This document shows, piece by piece, positions 1 to 9,135 of a stretch of 18,298 nucleotides of DNA. The stretch covers positions 1 to 18,298 of the forward strand of contig JAGHCE010000126.1 in assembly GCA_021160625.1 (NCBI GenBank), given 5' to 3'. Positions within the stretch are counted from its first letter, which is position 1. Each line of letters begins with the position of its first letter. The stretch is from Planctomycetota bacterium (GTDB taxonomy: Bacteria; Planctomycetota; DG-23; SLPQ01). Under the pieces are notes generated by a model. That model was not told where the DNA came from, did not search any database, and saw only the letters and a program-made list of their open reading frames with translations. Made by a program: the position numbers and the translations under genes.

Positions 1-180
1 CCTGGTTACTCCCACCACACTGCCGTCATCATCCACACCCAGAAGAACCCGCCCTCCTCGCAAATTAGCGAAGGCAACCAGCTCTTTGGCCAAGGCACGG
101 TTTTCGATAGTGTCTCGCTTGAACTCCACACCGGAGTTCTCGCCGTTACTTATCAGTTCCAATAATTCTGTTCTGGTCAT
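1..180 (-). CDS. AlbA_2/Schlafen-type domain protein, N-terminal fragment (cut by window edge)
   Basis: Partial gene whose ATG is at 180-178; 60 codons are visible and the frame is open to the window edge. The translation has an AlbA_2 (Schlafen AAA_4) pattern: a helix, then VEFKRD, then a helix with LVAFANLRGG, then the strand VLLGVDDDGSVVG. This fold occurs at the N-terminus of putative transcriptional regulators, RecG-like proteins and Schlafen-related nucleic-acid-binding proteins, many of them in defence islands. The start is supported by a GAGAGGA-type ribosome-binding site that overlaps the stop codon of the upstream PHP-ATPase gene, leaving 10 nt between the genes. The two are therefore probably co-translated. 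The C-terminal domains that would decide between regulator and effector are outside the window, so the function is not assigned. Confidence 0.75.
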   Translation of the reverse strand, partial: MTRTELLELISNGENSGVEFKRDTIENRALAKELVAFANLRGGRVLLGVDDDGSVVGVTR

Positions 181-190
181 TCGAATCCTC

Positions 191-2869
191 TCAGAATCCG
201 TATTTTAGGCGCCGCATTTCAAAGGCGTCCTTTCCTCCCTCAAGGACTTCCTCCACGAGTTCGCAAACCGGATGCGTATCAATGGAGCCCATATGCTCAC
301 TGGAGAGCTTGGCTCTTCCTTGCCCAGCATCACCGAAAGCGGATAGGCCAACAATCAACTCTGCATCGCCTAAGACAGGGATATTGGCATTATGCGTCGC
401 AAAGATAAACTGGCGTCGTCGTTTTTCCTCCCGCATCTTGGGCACAACACAGTCCGAAATGAAACGATTATCGAGATCGTCCTCAGGCTGGTCAACGACC
501 AACGGAGCCTTCGACTCGAGGAGCAGGAGCAACAGAACTGCCGTTGCTTTTTGTCCAGTGGACAGGTCCTCTAATGTTTCCCACTGAGGCGGTTGGTCCT
601 CGGCGGCTACATTAAGTTTGATAGCGGTTGTTGGCGGCAATTCCAGTTCTTCAATTTGCATAATTACATCTGGATTAGCCTGAGCAATACGTTCCGCCTG
701 ACCGGGCGAGATCTTAAACTGCCGGGACAGTGACTCCCGCCCCTCACGGCAAGCGGCCGCGAAAGCCGGAAGTGAGAAATCTACCCGCTGTTTCAGGATT
801 TCAATCGCTTCTGACAGACGTCCGCCTATTTGGTTGCGTAAAAGCTCCACAAGCGGTTCGCGGTTTCCTCCTGCCGAAACCTCAACCAAAACACGCCGTT
901 CGAGCTTGCGGTTTACTTTCTTGGCTGCGCGTTCGAGATGGCGAAACTCCTCAGCCTTCACATCCTCCCATTCGGAGAGGAGGTTACGCCGTTCTGTTTC
1001 ATATTCTTTTAGGTCGCGCTGCAAAGAAGCCTGTCTCTCCTTAAGCGGACGGAGTTCCTCAATTTGTCGTCTAAGGCGAATGAATTCTTCACCATCGACT
1101 TTAGATTTCTGCAGCTCCCGCAAAATGGCCTCGTATGCCGCAAGGACTTTTTTCTTTCGCTCTTTCCACCGGCTTTTGACGTCTTCAAAGCCAGCTTGTG
1201 CACGTCCTATAGCCTCGTTCATTTGAGAGGCAAGGTCCTGCATCTCCTTACTCAATTGTTCCAATACTGAATCCGCACCCGCCAGTACTTCCTTTCCAGG
1301 CAAATCGGCCAGTGCTTTAGGTGAAAGGAAAGCTCGATCTATGGGTATGGCGCTCTGCAATTGCGTGAGGAACTCCTTGAACGGGACTAAGCGCTCCTCG
1401 GTAGTTTTGAGGACGCGTTCCTCGCGTACAAGAAGACTTTGTTCCTTAAGCTTGTCCTCAAGGCCGGCATCTTGAAAGCGCCGTAATGTTTCCTCAAGGG
1501 CTGGCAATGTAGAAAGCCGCTCTTCAATCAGTGATAGTTCCTTGTATGTTTCCAGTAAACGTAACCGTGACCGTTCCAATTGCCTGCGAATATTGTTCTT
1601 CCGTTTTACAATGTCGGTATTGCGCTCCACAAATCGGTCTAGCAACCGCGTAAGTTTCTCCCGGCTTTTCGTTAGTTCTGATATCTCATGCTGCCCATAG
1701 ACTTCGGCTTGCGGAACAACATCCGCCGGAGTCAGATTGAGTACATTGCCTGTCTCGTCTTTAACCACTGGTGGGTTGGGGATGGTTCGTTCGATCAAGT
1801 AGTGGCGTTTATCCGGATGGTAGGACCGGACTAATAGCGAAATTTTAGTGCCACTGCGGAGCACCTGACGGATGATCCCCTCATGGGCTTTACGAGCCTC
1901 TTCGCCGAGAGGTTCCAGTCCAAGGACATAACGCAGGCTCTCAACGACAGTAGACTTGCCCGTTCCCCGTCCACCAATTAACACATTCAGGTTCTCGTTC
2001 AAATGAATCGCGGAACCATCGAGAAATCCCCCCTGCCAGGTCACGGCGAGGAACTCTGTGTGCTCTTCCGGCGCAGGGTCACTGGCCAACCGTATCCTGG
2101 ATTCGGGATCAAGGAACGCCTGGCGCAAGCCTTCTGAAGTGACGTTGGACATCTTTATCCAACAGGATGCGCCAGGCTTGGCAAAATCCTCCGGACTTGA
2201 CACATCTTGCGCATTGATTACGGCCACAGGTCGATCACGTCGATACTCGGGATTCTTGTTTTCTATTATCGGACGCAGGTTTTCTGGTGCATCTGAGATT
2301 GGCCCTGGGAGCGCACAAGCAAGGAGATGAGGCCATGTCCAAGCGTTGATCCGTGGTTGCCCCGAAAGTTTGGTTAAAAGCCCTCCATCGCTGGCAACGT
2401 GAGCAGCCACACAGACGGCACCCCACCGGTCGGTGGCTTCCTTCAAAAACTCAGTAACATCGTATTTTCCAGTAGGAGATGCGGCCTCATCCTCGTGGAT
2501 ACCGCAGTCCCCAAGAATCCGGCTAAGGAACTGTAAGTCTTTGGATGGATCAAACAGACAGAGCAGATGAACACCATCTTTTGTCACGGCTTCAAATCCA
2601 GGAAACACGTGAATCCCAACATCCCGCGCCGCTTGAATGAGCGTTTCTGATGAACGCACACGGTAGTGATCAGTAACGCTTATCACTTCAATGTTGTTCC
2701 TTTGACATGCATCCACCATCGCGGCGTTATACTCGGCTTCGTTTGCGAAAGTCGTTTCCCTGTTGTGGCGTTTAACGTAGTCGAACGGATTTACCTGAAG
2801 CGCACAACGGTAAAAACGGGCACCACCAGGCAAATCCAGGGCTACTCTTATTGGTTCAGGCTGATTCAT
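191..2869 (-). CDS. PHP-domain / SMC-like ATPase fusion (TrlF-family-like)
   Basis: An 892-residue protein. Residues about 18-160 resemble a PHP phosphoesterase domain, with TDHY at 66-69, GFE at 91-93 and AAH at 155-157. The usual first HxH metal-binding pair is replaced by Gln25-Val-Asn27. Residues about 285 to the end form an ABC/SMC-type ATPase: P-loop GGRGTGKST at 299-307, Q-loop-like GQHEI at 391-395, a charged predicted coiled coil at about 415-700, signature LSTGQ at 769-773, Walker B VVDQPEDDLDN at 791-801 and H-switch ATHN at 824-827. This layout fits the proteins named TrlF-family AAA-like ATPases, seen in defence islands; the mechanism is not known to me. The start at 2869 has GAGG five nt upstream. 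The gene lies 49 nt after brxL with no visible terminator between them. Its A+T content is higher than that of the BREX genes (about 50% G+C in two hand-counted 60-nt lines), suggesting separate acquisition. Confidence 0.8.
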   Translation of the reverse strand: MNQPEPIRVALDLPGGARFYRCALQVNPFDYVKRHNRETTFANEAEYNAAMVDACQRNNIEVISVTDHYRVRSSETLIQAARDVGIHVFPGFEAVTKDGVHLLCLFDPSKDLQFLSRILGDCGIHEDEAASPTGKYDVTEFLKEATDRWGAVCVAAHVASDGGLLTKLSGQPRINAWTWPHLLACALPGPISDAPENLRPIIENKNPEYRRDRPVAVINAQDVSSPEDFAKPGASCWIKMSNVTSEGLRQAFLDPESRIRLASDPAPEEHTEFLAVTWQGGFLDGSAIHLNENLNVLIGGRGTGKSTVVESLRYVLGLEPLGEEARKAHEGIIRQVLRSGTKISLLVRSYHPDKRHYLIERTIPNPPVVKDETGNVLNLTPADVVPQAEVYGQHEISELTKSREKLTRLLDRFVERNTDIVKRKNNIRRQLERSRLRLLETYKELSLIEERLSTLPALEETLRRFQDAGLEDKLKEQSLLVREERVLKTTEERLVPFKEFLTQLQSAIPIDRAFLSPKALADLPGKEVLAGADSVLEQLSKEMQDLASQMNEAIGRAQAGFEDVKSRWKERKKKVLAAYEAILRELQKSKVDGEEFIRLRRQIEELRPLKERQASLQRDLKEYETERRNLLSEWEDVKAEEFRHLERAAKKVNRKLERRVLVEVSAGGNREPLVELLRNQIGGRLSEAIEILKQRVDFSLPAFAAACREGRESLSRQFKISPGQAERIAQANPDVIMQIEELELPPTTAIKLNVAAEDQPPQWETLEDLSTGQKATAVLLLLLLESKAPLVVDQPEDDLDNRFISDCVVPKMREEKRRRQFIFATHNANIPVLGDAELIVGLSAFGDAGQGRAKLSSEHMGSIDTHPVCELVEEVLEGGKDAFEMRRLKYGF

Positions 2870-2918
2870 GGTTTTCCTCGCACTCTTGACTAGTTGAAAT
2901 CATCGCGCTCAGTCCTCC

Positions 2919-4967
2919 TTACTCCACAATCGCCTTCAGCAGCGCGTCGCGCGCGTCCGAGTAAAACTGAATGTCCACCTTGGTCGCCATGTCGTCGGAA
3001 AGGTCCAGGAGTTGACGACGGCAGGAGACCGGGATCAGTAGAGCTGTCGCACCTTTCTCGACAGCAATCTCGGCGATGGTTACCGCGTTATGAATTGGCT
3101 CGATGGAACCGCCGAGGTTGAGTTCTCCGACGACGATCAGGCCGCCCCGCGTGCTCTTTTTCAGGAGGGCTGTGCAGAGCGCGACCACTGCAGCTACACC
3201 GAGTTTTGCCCCAGTTTTGGAGGCATCGAAGGCCCGGAGTTGCACGGTAAACTCATGCTGGCGGGGGTCCTTGTCTCCCACCAGGCGGGCGGATTGGGCG
3301 TATAGATTCTGCTCGGCATAACCCATAGATTCGCGGAAGGCCGGTGGCACGGGCTTGTTAAGTATCTTGACTCCGGAGCCGGGGCCTTCGTTGACTTCGA
3401 TCCTGTAGAGTCCGGGATGATCGTCCATCCCGCCGGGGCTGACGGTCCAGACCTGTCCCGGTTCGAGAGGATCGCCGCCGATTCCGCCTTCGCTCTGGAG
3501 TTCCGGGGTGGACACGAACTTCTCGACCCCATCACTGCCGAACACGTAGCTGAAGTGGGTGTTACGAAACTCAGCTGCGCCAATTCGTTTCTGTTGTTCC
3601 TTAACACGTCGTCGGACCTCGAGAGCCAGGCGCACCGCCCATTCCAGATCCTCATCGGAAACCGCATTGTCGGGATCTGGATACAGCAGCTTCAGCAAGG
3701 CGCCGATCGTCTTGTTGACGGCATTCGTGTCACGCCCGCTTAGCGCTCCCCCGAAGAAAACGCGATTCTGCAGCACGGAAAGGCGGCTCTGGCTTCGCAA
3801 TTGGCTCCAGCATTCCGAGAGGAAATCGCTCACCAGGCCGAAATGTTCGGTGAGAAGCTCCTTCCTGATCTTGGGGACATCCCATCCCGGCAGATACGCA
3901 TGAATCCTGTCCATGAAAGCCGTGTCGTTTCGCATTTCCTGGGGCAGCGGCCCAAGAAGATGCCCGATGCGCTGCTGGTGCTCGACGTCCACATCGAAGT
4001 TGCCGATCAGGACAAGGCTGCCGTCCGCGCGGATGCTCTCCTTGCCTCGGCTAAACTCTCCCGATTCCATGTATCCCTTCATGATGTTGACGCCATCCTT
4101 CTGGTCAAAGGAGATGCCCGAAATTTCGTCAAAGCAGACGACGTCGTATTGGCACACAAGACCGCGTTGGCCGGTGGCGTTGTTCACGAACATGCGGGCG
4201 ACCGTGGCTTTCCCGCCGGAGATGAGGTGGGCGTACGGCGAGACCTGCTGGAAAAGATGGCTCTTCCCCGTTCCGCGCGGACCAAGTTCGACAAGGTTGT
4301 AGTTACGTTCGACAAAGGGAATCATCCGAAGCATGAGGGCGTCGCGGGCTCGCTCGGAAAGGGCTTCCGATTCGATCCCGATGCTGCGCAGAAGGAATAT
4401 TTTCCACTCTTCCGTCGTGAACTGGTTCCGAGCTTCAGCAAGGGTGTCCAGAACATCCCGCTTGGATAGTTGTATCTCGCGGAGCGAATCGACGCCGAAC
4501 GGGCGTCCGTTCTTTTCCTGGGCAATGGCCGCATCATAGGAAAGTGTGATCTCTGCATAGAATCCGCCGGTCAGTATGCGTTCGTGCTCTCTTACCAGGT
4601 CCGGGCTGATGCGCGCGTCGTTCAATCGAAGGCTTGGAAGCCTTGCCAGGTACGAGTCCGTCTTGGCGTCAAGGCGTGCGCTGATCAGATCAATGATCTT
4701 GACCTCGCCCTTCTCGCGGGCGTGGGACTTGAACAACTCTTCGTCCCCGGCCTTGACCGTCCGCTCCGCGAGTTGGCGCTGAGCGATCTTGACTCCCTCG
4801 TCGATCTCTTCGGGATCGGTGCTGGCGCAGTATCGACCGAGCAGGAACTCGACGACGTAGGTCGGTACGGGAAACTGACGACTGAAAGTTCGTACCAGAT
4901 CCTTGCGTACCAGGTATCCGTCAAGGACGGAGGCGGCGATCTCGTCGATACGATCCATTTCCATCAT
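2919..4967 (-). CDS. brxL: BREX type 1 AAA+ protein BrxL (Lon-like)
   Basis: BrxL is the signature effector of type 1 BREX: a DNA-binding AAA+ ring protein required for phage exclusion. From the ATG at 4967 the product is 682 aa. The N-terminal region, with LVRKDLVRTF and VEFLLGRYC, matches the BrxL N-domain. The AAA+ core has P-loop GPRGTGKSHL at about 229-238 and Walker B VVCFDEI at about 276-282. The C-terminal 100 residues (about 584-682) have a Lon-protease-like fold pattern, with GELNLGGSIEPI and ATALLIP, but I see no GPSAG serine motif or catalytic lysine. An upstream ATG at 4997 is possible. I prefer 4967 because it overlaps the pglZ stop as ATGA and has GGAGG just upstream; the ATG at 4964 is equally well placed. 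It is the last gene of the tightly packed run. Confidence 0.93.
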   Translation of the reverse strand: MMEMDRIDEIAASVLDGYLVRKDLVRTFSRQFPVPTYVVEFLLGRYCASTDPEEIDEGVKIAQRQLAERTVKAGDEELFKSHAREKGEVKIIDLISARLDAKTDSYLARLPSLRLNDARISPDLVREHERILTGGFYAEITLSYDAAIAQEKNGRPFGVDSLREIQLSKRDVLDTLAEARNQFTTEEWKIFLLRSIGIESEALSERARDALMLRMIPFVERNYNLVELGPRGTGKSHLFQQVSPYAHLISGGKATVARMFVNNATGQRGLVCQYDVVCFDEISGISFDQKDGVNIMKGYMESGEFSRGKESIRADGSLVLIGNFDVDVEHQQRIGHLLGPLPQEMRNDTAFMDRIHAYLPGWDVPKIRKELLTEHFGLVSDFLSECWSQLRSQSRLSVLQNRVFFGGALSGRDTNAVNKTIGALLKLLYPDPDNAVSDEDLEWAVRLALEVRRRVKEQQKRIGAAEFRNTHFSYVFGSDGVEKFVSTPELQSEGGIGGDPLEPGQVWTVSPGGMDDHPGLYRIEVNEGPGSGVKILNKPVPPAFRESMGYAEQNLYAQSARLVGDKDPRQHEFTVQLRAFDASKTGAKLGVAAVVALCTALLKKSTRGGLIVVGELNLGGSIEPIHNAVTIAEIAVEKGATALLIPVSCRRQLLDLSDDMATKVDIQFYSDARDALLKAIVE

Positions 4968-7312
4968 CCGCCCTCCTTCCCTATTACAGTTGTGCATTGG
5001 GCCGCGAGACGTCCGTCATCATCGATTATCACTATGGTTACCTCCTGACCTTCGAGATCTTCGTCCTCCACCACGACCGAGCTTGTGCCGTCTTCCTTGA
5101 ACGGTTTCACGCTCATGACGACACTAGACGATGGATTGCCCGGATGCGCCCGAAGATCAAGAGAAAGAGCGGTAATGTCGCCTTCCACAGCCACCTTGCA
5201 TCGCAGGCCCTTCCAGGCCACGTCGGTAATCTGAACCGCTTGAGGCAAACCCGACTTCTTGCCCGCCGAGACAGAGAGTTGAAGCGTAAGGCATTCCTGA
5301 AGGCTGACGCCACCGTGAGCGTATTCCATCCCGGCCCGGTAACAGCTGATGCCGTCGGCCAGTGCGAATTCCTGATGAGCGTTCCAGAACCACGGGAACA
5401 GGCGTTCCTCTGTGGACGCCCCCGCTTTGAGTGCCGCGCAACGCCCCCACTGGTTTTCTGTCAAGGAGGACGGGAGTTCCGTCTTCGGCAGACCGCCGGG
5501 TAGGAGCAACCACCCGTGGTCAGTGACCACCCGGATTGACTGGAACCCCTTTGCCAGCCATTGCTCGATCCGATCCGCGATCTCGTTCAGCATCGTTTCC
5601 AAATACCTGGCGAGCTTCCATCCGCGTTCGTGTCCTTCATGGTCGATGTTCCCGACCTCGCACCATGCAGGGCCTTCGGGAAATAGCTCTTCCGAGCGAT
5701 CCGGCAGGTGCCATCCAGCTTCGCCCAGAAGTTTCTGCAGGTAGTAGCCGCCCTTGAGCGACTGGCCCGTGGCCGCAACGCACGGCTCAAAGTCCGCATT
5801 TGCCTCTTTGCCATCTATGAGATGGGCAACCGGAGCGACCGCTGGTTTACCCGTGGCCGTGACGCTGGGAATGGCGGCCCAGATTGGCGTTTCCTCAACG
5901 TCTAGGTTTCTGGAGGCGAGCTTCTCGGAGAGCCGCCGCGCCACGTCGAAGCGGAGGCCATCAACAAAGAGCACGCACTCTCCAGCTTTCCCGGGGCCGG
6001 GCAAGGCCAAACCTTCTCGTTTAAGAGGGTAGCCGTCACGGTTCACCACCTCTTGCAGATATCGCGCCGCGTCCTCAGCCCATGGCAGGTAGACGGCGCG
6101 TATCGCAGTGGTAACGGCATCGAGGTCTTCCTGCTTTACCACACACGCCAGCGACTTTATGACCGCATCGTCGGTTCGCCATCCGCAGGAGAGGTATGCC
6201 CCGGCGAGGTCCTTGGTGGTTCCCGCAGTCAGCGCGTTCGCTGTCAGATCAGCCAGTCTTGCCAGGTGCTCCATGGCGCAGGCAAGAGCCGCCTCGCCCA
6301 GCTCCGCCCAGACAAGATTCCCTCTTTCCCTGTGGTTCGATTCCAAGTCCTTGAGGCGTTTCCTGGCCTCGTGAGCTGGCAGGTTTTGTATCTTGAGCAG
6401 TTCTTCTCGAAGCGACTGCTCCTGCCTCTCGTTCCATTGCGGCCAACCGCCGTGAGTCTCGGTGTTAGAGAACAAGCCGGTCTGGGGCACGGAACACTGC
6501 CGAATGAGCGCCGGAATGTGTGGATACCGCTTTGGGGCCTCACAGAACCGCTCCCAAACAGGAAGCCAAGGACCCTTGCGCCCGGCCAGGAGTTCAGCGC
6601 CCTTGAGATTGCCGTCGTTCACAGGGTCAAACGCGAGTTGCGACTTGCAGACCTCCACGAAGCCAATCCACGCGTTTTCGTCGCGGCCGGTCTTGAACGC
6701 ATCGCCCTGATCGAGCCACTGAAGCAGATCGCGCACCGGGTCTCCGCCGGTCAACAGGGTATTGAAATAGTCCTTGTCGAGGCGCTTGCCTCTCAGGAGT
6801 TCGATCTCTTCGTCCAGAAGGCGGTAGAGCGCAAGCTGCATGGCGCGCTTGGCGTCGTTGTCCTGGGCCACATCCAGCCCGAGGCCGCCCTGGTCGGACT
6901 TTAAGAACGCAAGGATGGTCCAGTCCTTGGCGTTGATCTGCGACCAGATCACGCCGCTGTACTGTAATTCAGCCAGGGGCTTCAGATGTTCCGGGCAACT
7001 TTCGACCGCGCGCAAGTCCTGGCGACTGACACCGGGCAGGTATAGGATGGGCGTCGAGCCGTTGGGCAGTTCGACGTTCGGGGCCTTGCCTGCAATCACG
7101 CATCGGAGCCAGATGGCGGGCCCGATCTTTTTCTCGATGTCGTATTCGCCCAGGATGAACATCTCCGGCAACTCGATCTGCAAACGCGCCGCGACCGGCT
7201 CCCACTGGCGATCACCGTCAGGCCAGAGAATGCATTGCGGAGCCACCTGGACATCAGGATTATGAACCGCCGCGTCACGAATGGCTTTGAGGAGGCGTTC
7301 GATGATCAACAT
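4964..7312 (-). CDS. pglZ: BREX alkaline-phosphatase-superfamily protein PglZ
   Basis: A 782-residue PglZ, the family present in all BREX types. It belongs to the alkaline phosphatase superfamily and acts with PglX and BrxB/BrxC in methylation and exclusion. Metal-site and nucleophile motifs are visible in order: FVDGLRFD at 449-456, SVTATGKP at 483-490 (candidate Thr nucleophile), NIDHEGH at 555-561, VTDHGW at 596-601 and YAHGGVS at 664-670. The N-terminal 430 residues form the larger, less conserved PglZ region. The C-terminal 100 residues are probably a beta-rich tail, ending in many Val and Asp residues. The start ATG at 7312 overlaps the end of the BrxU-like gene by 7 nt. The product may be the PglZ 'type B' of NCBI naming, but I cannot settle this without a profile search. 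Confidence 0.93.
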   Translation of the reverse strand: MLIIERLLKAIRDAAVHNPDVQVAPQCILWPDGDRQWEPVAARLQIELPEMFILGEYDIEKKIGPAIWLRCVIAGKAPNVELPNGSTPILYLPGVSRQDLRAVESCPEHLKPLAELQYSGVIWSQINAKDWTILAFLKSDQGGLGLDVAQDNDAKRAMQLALYRLLDEEIELLRGKRLDKDYFNTLLTGGDPVRDLLQWLDQGDAFKTGRDENAWIGFVEVCKSQLAFDPVNDGNLKGAELLAGRKGPWLPVWERFCEAPKRYPHIPALIRQCSVPQTGLFSNTETHGGWPQWNERQEQSLREELLKIQNLPAHEARKRLKDLESNHRERGNLVWAELGEAALACAMEHLARLADLTANALTAGTTKDLAGAYLSCGWRTDDAVIKSLACVVKQEDLDAVTTAIRAVYLPWAEDAARYLQEVVNRDGYPLKREGLALPGPGKAGECVLFVDGLRFDVARRLSEKLASRNLDVEETPIWAAIPSVTATGKPAVAPVAHLIDGKEANADFEPCVAATGQSLKGGYYLQKLLGEAGWHLPDRSEELFPEGPAWCEVGNIDHEGHERGWKLARYLETMLNEIADRIEQWLAKGFQSIRVVTDHGWLLLPGGLPKTELPSSLTENQWGRCAALKAGASTEERLFPWFWNAHQEFALADGISCYRAGMEYAHGGVSLQECLTLQLSVSAGKKSGLPQAVQITDVAWKGLRCKVAVEGDITALSLDLRAHPGNPSSSVVMSVKPFKEDGTSSVVVEDEDLEGQEVTIVIIDDDGRLAAQCTTVIGKEGG

Positions 7313-9135
7313 GCCGCACCTCCGTCCATACGAAAGAGATCCATCGCGGCTTGGACGAGCTTTACGGTTCTATCGTCAATCTGTTCTATGCTCCACTTCT
7401 CGGCTTCTGCCAGGTCCTCATTGAGTTTCAAGCCGTTCTTGTAACCAACGGCACGCCCTTGCCGATCCTTTCGGTCGCGCTTCTCCTCGAAGCTCTTGTT
7501 GCCCAGGGCGCTGTTGAAACCGGAAATCGTCAGATTGCCCAACTTGTGGACATGGGTCTCCTGGTAATCCTTCGCCTTCTTCAAGTCGCCGCCCGCTATC
7601 ATGGCGACCCATGACTGGGGAATGTTTTCGCCCTGCGGGAATATGTGTTCGATTGTCCACACAAACTGTTTGTTTTCGACACGCCAGAGGTCGACCCATG
7701 TTTCCCGCGTCATACCTTGTTCGGCCAGGGCGCACAGGATGAACCGGGTAACGCCCGAGTTCTCTTCGTAGATCGATCCTTCGAGATTGGCTTGGAACTC
7801 TTCATCGGTTGCCGACACGGAGACGAGCTTCTCGCGGATGATGTCAACGACGGCCTCTCCCGTCAGATTGGAGAGATCGTCGATCACGGTCATGAAAAGG
7901 CGGGTCAGGTCGCGCGTCGGAGGTGTGTCAGTCAGGTTGCGGCGAACGAAGAACCGCACCAGCAAGGTCACGATCTTATTCAGGTGTTCGTTGCCGAGAT
8001 TCAGTTCGTCCTTCCGGATGAGAAGGTACAGCAACAACAGGTAAGATGGTGCACCTTGAATCCGTTCGAGGTCCTTGAGCGGCTTCTCCAGGCCGTTCAA
8101 GGCATCATCCTGATTGCGGGAGAGGATCACCGAGTAGAGCTGACCGGCCTTCCCGATCAGTTCCAGGCAGCCTTTGGCATCGTGATTGATGAGCTTCTCA
8201 TATATATGGATCAGATTCGAGCGCGTGGCCACGGGGCCCAGCGGGTCCTTCTTCTTTTCGTCTTCCTTGCGGAAGGGAGCGTTTAACTCGTCCTTGAAAG
8301 CGTTGTAGTACTGGCGGAAAAATCGTTCCTGGATCGCGTAGTCGTCGCCCAGGTAGCCCAACAGCTTGTTCCAGTGCCCGAAGTAGTAATCTACCTTGCC
8401 GGACTCTATGGTTTCCAAGCGGGCCAGCAGCTTGTTCTTGATCAGGTCGATGGCCGTGAGGGGCATGCCACGGTTGTTCAGGGACTCGAACAGCGTGTAG
8501 GCGTCTGCATGGCTCGCCACTTCGATCTTCACCAGACATGCTCGGCTCACCTTGTCAAGGAATTCCACGATGGTCGCAAGCCCGTTGTTCTGCCCGTCGG
8601 TCATCTCATCGATGCGGTTCTGGAAGTACCGGAATGCGCGGAATATCTTCCGGTTCCCCGCGTATGACGGCACATCGCAAGAGCTGAGCACCCCGATTTC
8701 AGCCAGCACCGCCCGGTAGTCATCATGATTGTGGTTCTGAATCTGCGGGATCACCCGAACCTGCTCATCGTCTTTCTTGAGCACCAGCTTTCGTTTCAGG
8801 TTGATGACCTCGACGCGTTGATCGTCGTCCAACTCGCCCTCGCAGCTCTTCATGGTTTGATAGATTGCCGAGAACAGTAGCGACAGTGTTGTAAGACGCT
8901 GCTGTCCATCCACCACCTCAAGTCTCTGAACTGATAAGGCGTCGGAGGACTGGTTGATGCAAATGATGGAACCGAGAAAATAGCCCGGGTTGTTCTCCAA
9001 CAAGTCGTCAAACAGGTTTTCCCACTGGGTCTTGCGCCACGTGTACTCCCGTTGATACCGGGGCACGACATAAACCACTCCCGCATCGATGTCAAAGAGC
9101 TGGGAGACGGGATAATTGAAGACCGACTTGATCAT
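7306..9135 (-). CDS. DUF262/DUF1524 GmrSD-type putative type IV restriction enzyme (BrxU-like)
   Basis: A 609-residue protein with both halves of a GmrSD enzyme. The N-terminal DUF262 (ParB/DndB-like NTPase fold) has VPRYQREYTW at 24-33 and the hallmark VVDGQQRLTT at 74-83. The C-terminal DUF1524 HNH nuclease has IEHIFPQ at 495-501, HKLGNLTI at 530-537 and LGNKSFEEKR at 544-553. All expected catalytic His and Asn positions appear intact. GmrSD enzymes use NTP to cleave DNA with modified cytosines, such as glucosylated hydroxymethylcytosine. As I recall, BrxU of the Escherichia fergusonii plasmid BREX island sits at this same place between pglX and pglZ. Here the gene overlaps pglX by 4 nt (ATGA) and pglZ by 7 nt, so it is translated within the BREX operon. 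Cutting of modified phage DNA is inferred from family and context; other DUF262 proteins have other targets. Confidence 0.88.
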   Translation of the reverse strand: MIKSVFNYPVSQLFDIDAGVVYVVPRYQREYTWRKTQWENLFDDLLENNPGYFLGSIICINQSSDALSVQRLEVVDGQQRLTTLSLLFSAIYQTMKSCEGELDDDQRVEVINLKRKLVLKKDDEQVRVIPQIQNHNHDDYRAVLAEIGVLSSCDVPSYAGNRKIFRAFRYFQNRIDEMTDGQNNGLATIVEFLDKVSRACLVKIEVASHADAYTLFESLNNRGMPLTAIDLIKNKLLARLETIESGKVDYYFGHWNKLLGYLGDDYAIQERFFRQYYNAFKDELNAPFRKEDEKKKDPLGPVATRSNLIHIYEKLINHDAKGCLELIGKAGQLYSVILSRNQDDALNGLEKPLKDLERIQGAPSYLLLLYLLIRKDELNLGNEHLNKIVTLLVRFFVRRNLTDTPPTRDLTRLFMTVIDDLSNLTGEAVVDIIREKLVSVSATDEEFQANLEGSIYEENSGVTRFILCALAEQGMTRETWVDLWRVENKQFVWTIEHIFPQGENIPQSWVAMIAGGDLKKAKDYQETHVHKLGNLTISGFNSALGNKSFEEKRDRKDRQGRAVGYKNGLKLNEDLAEAEKWSIEQIDDRTVKLVQAAMDLFRMDGGAAC

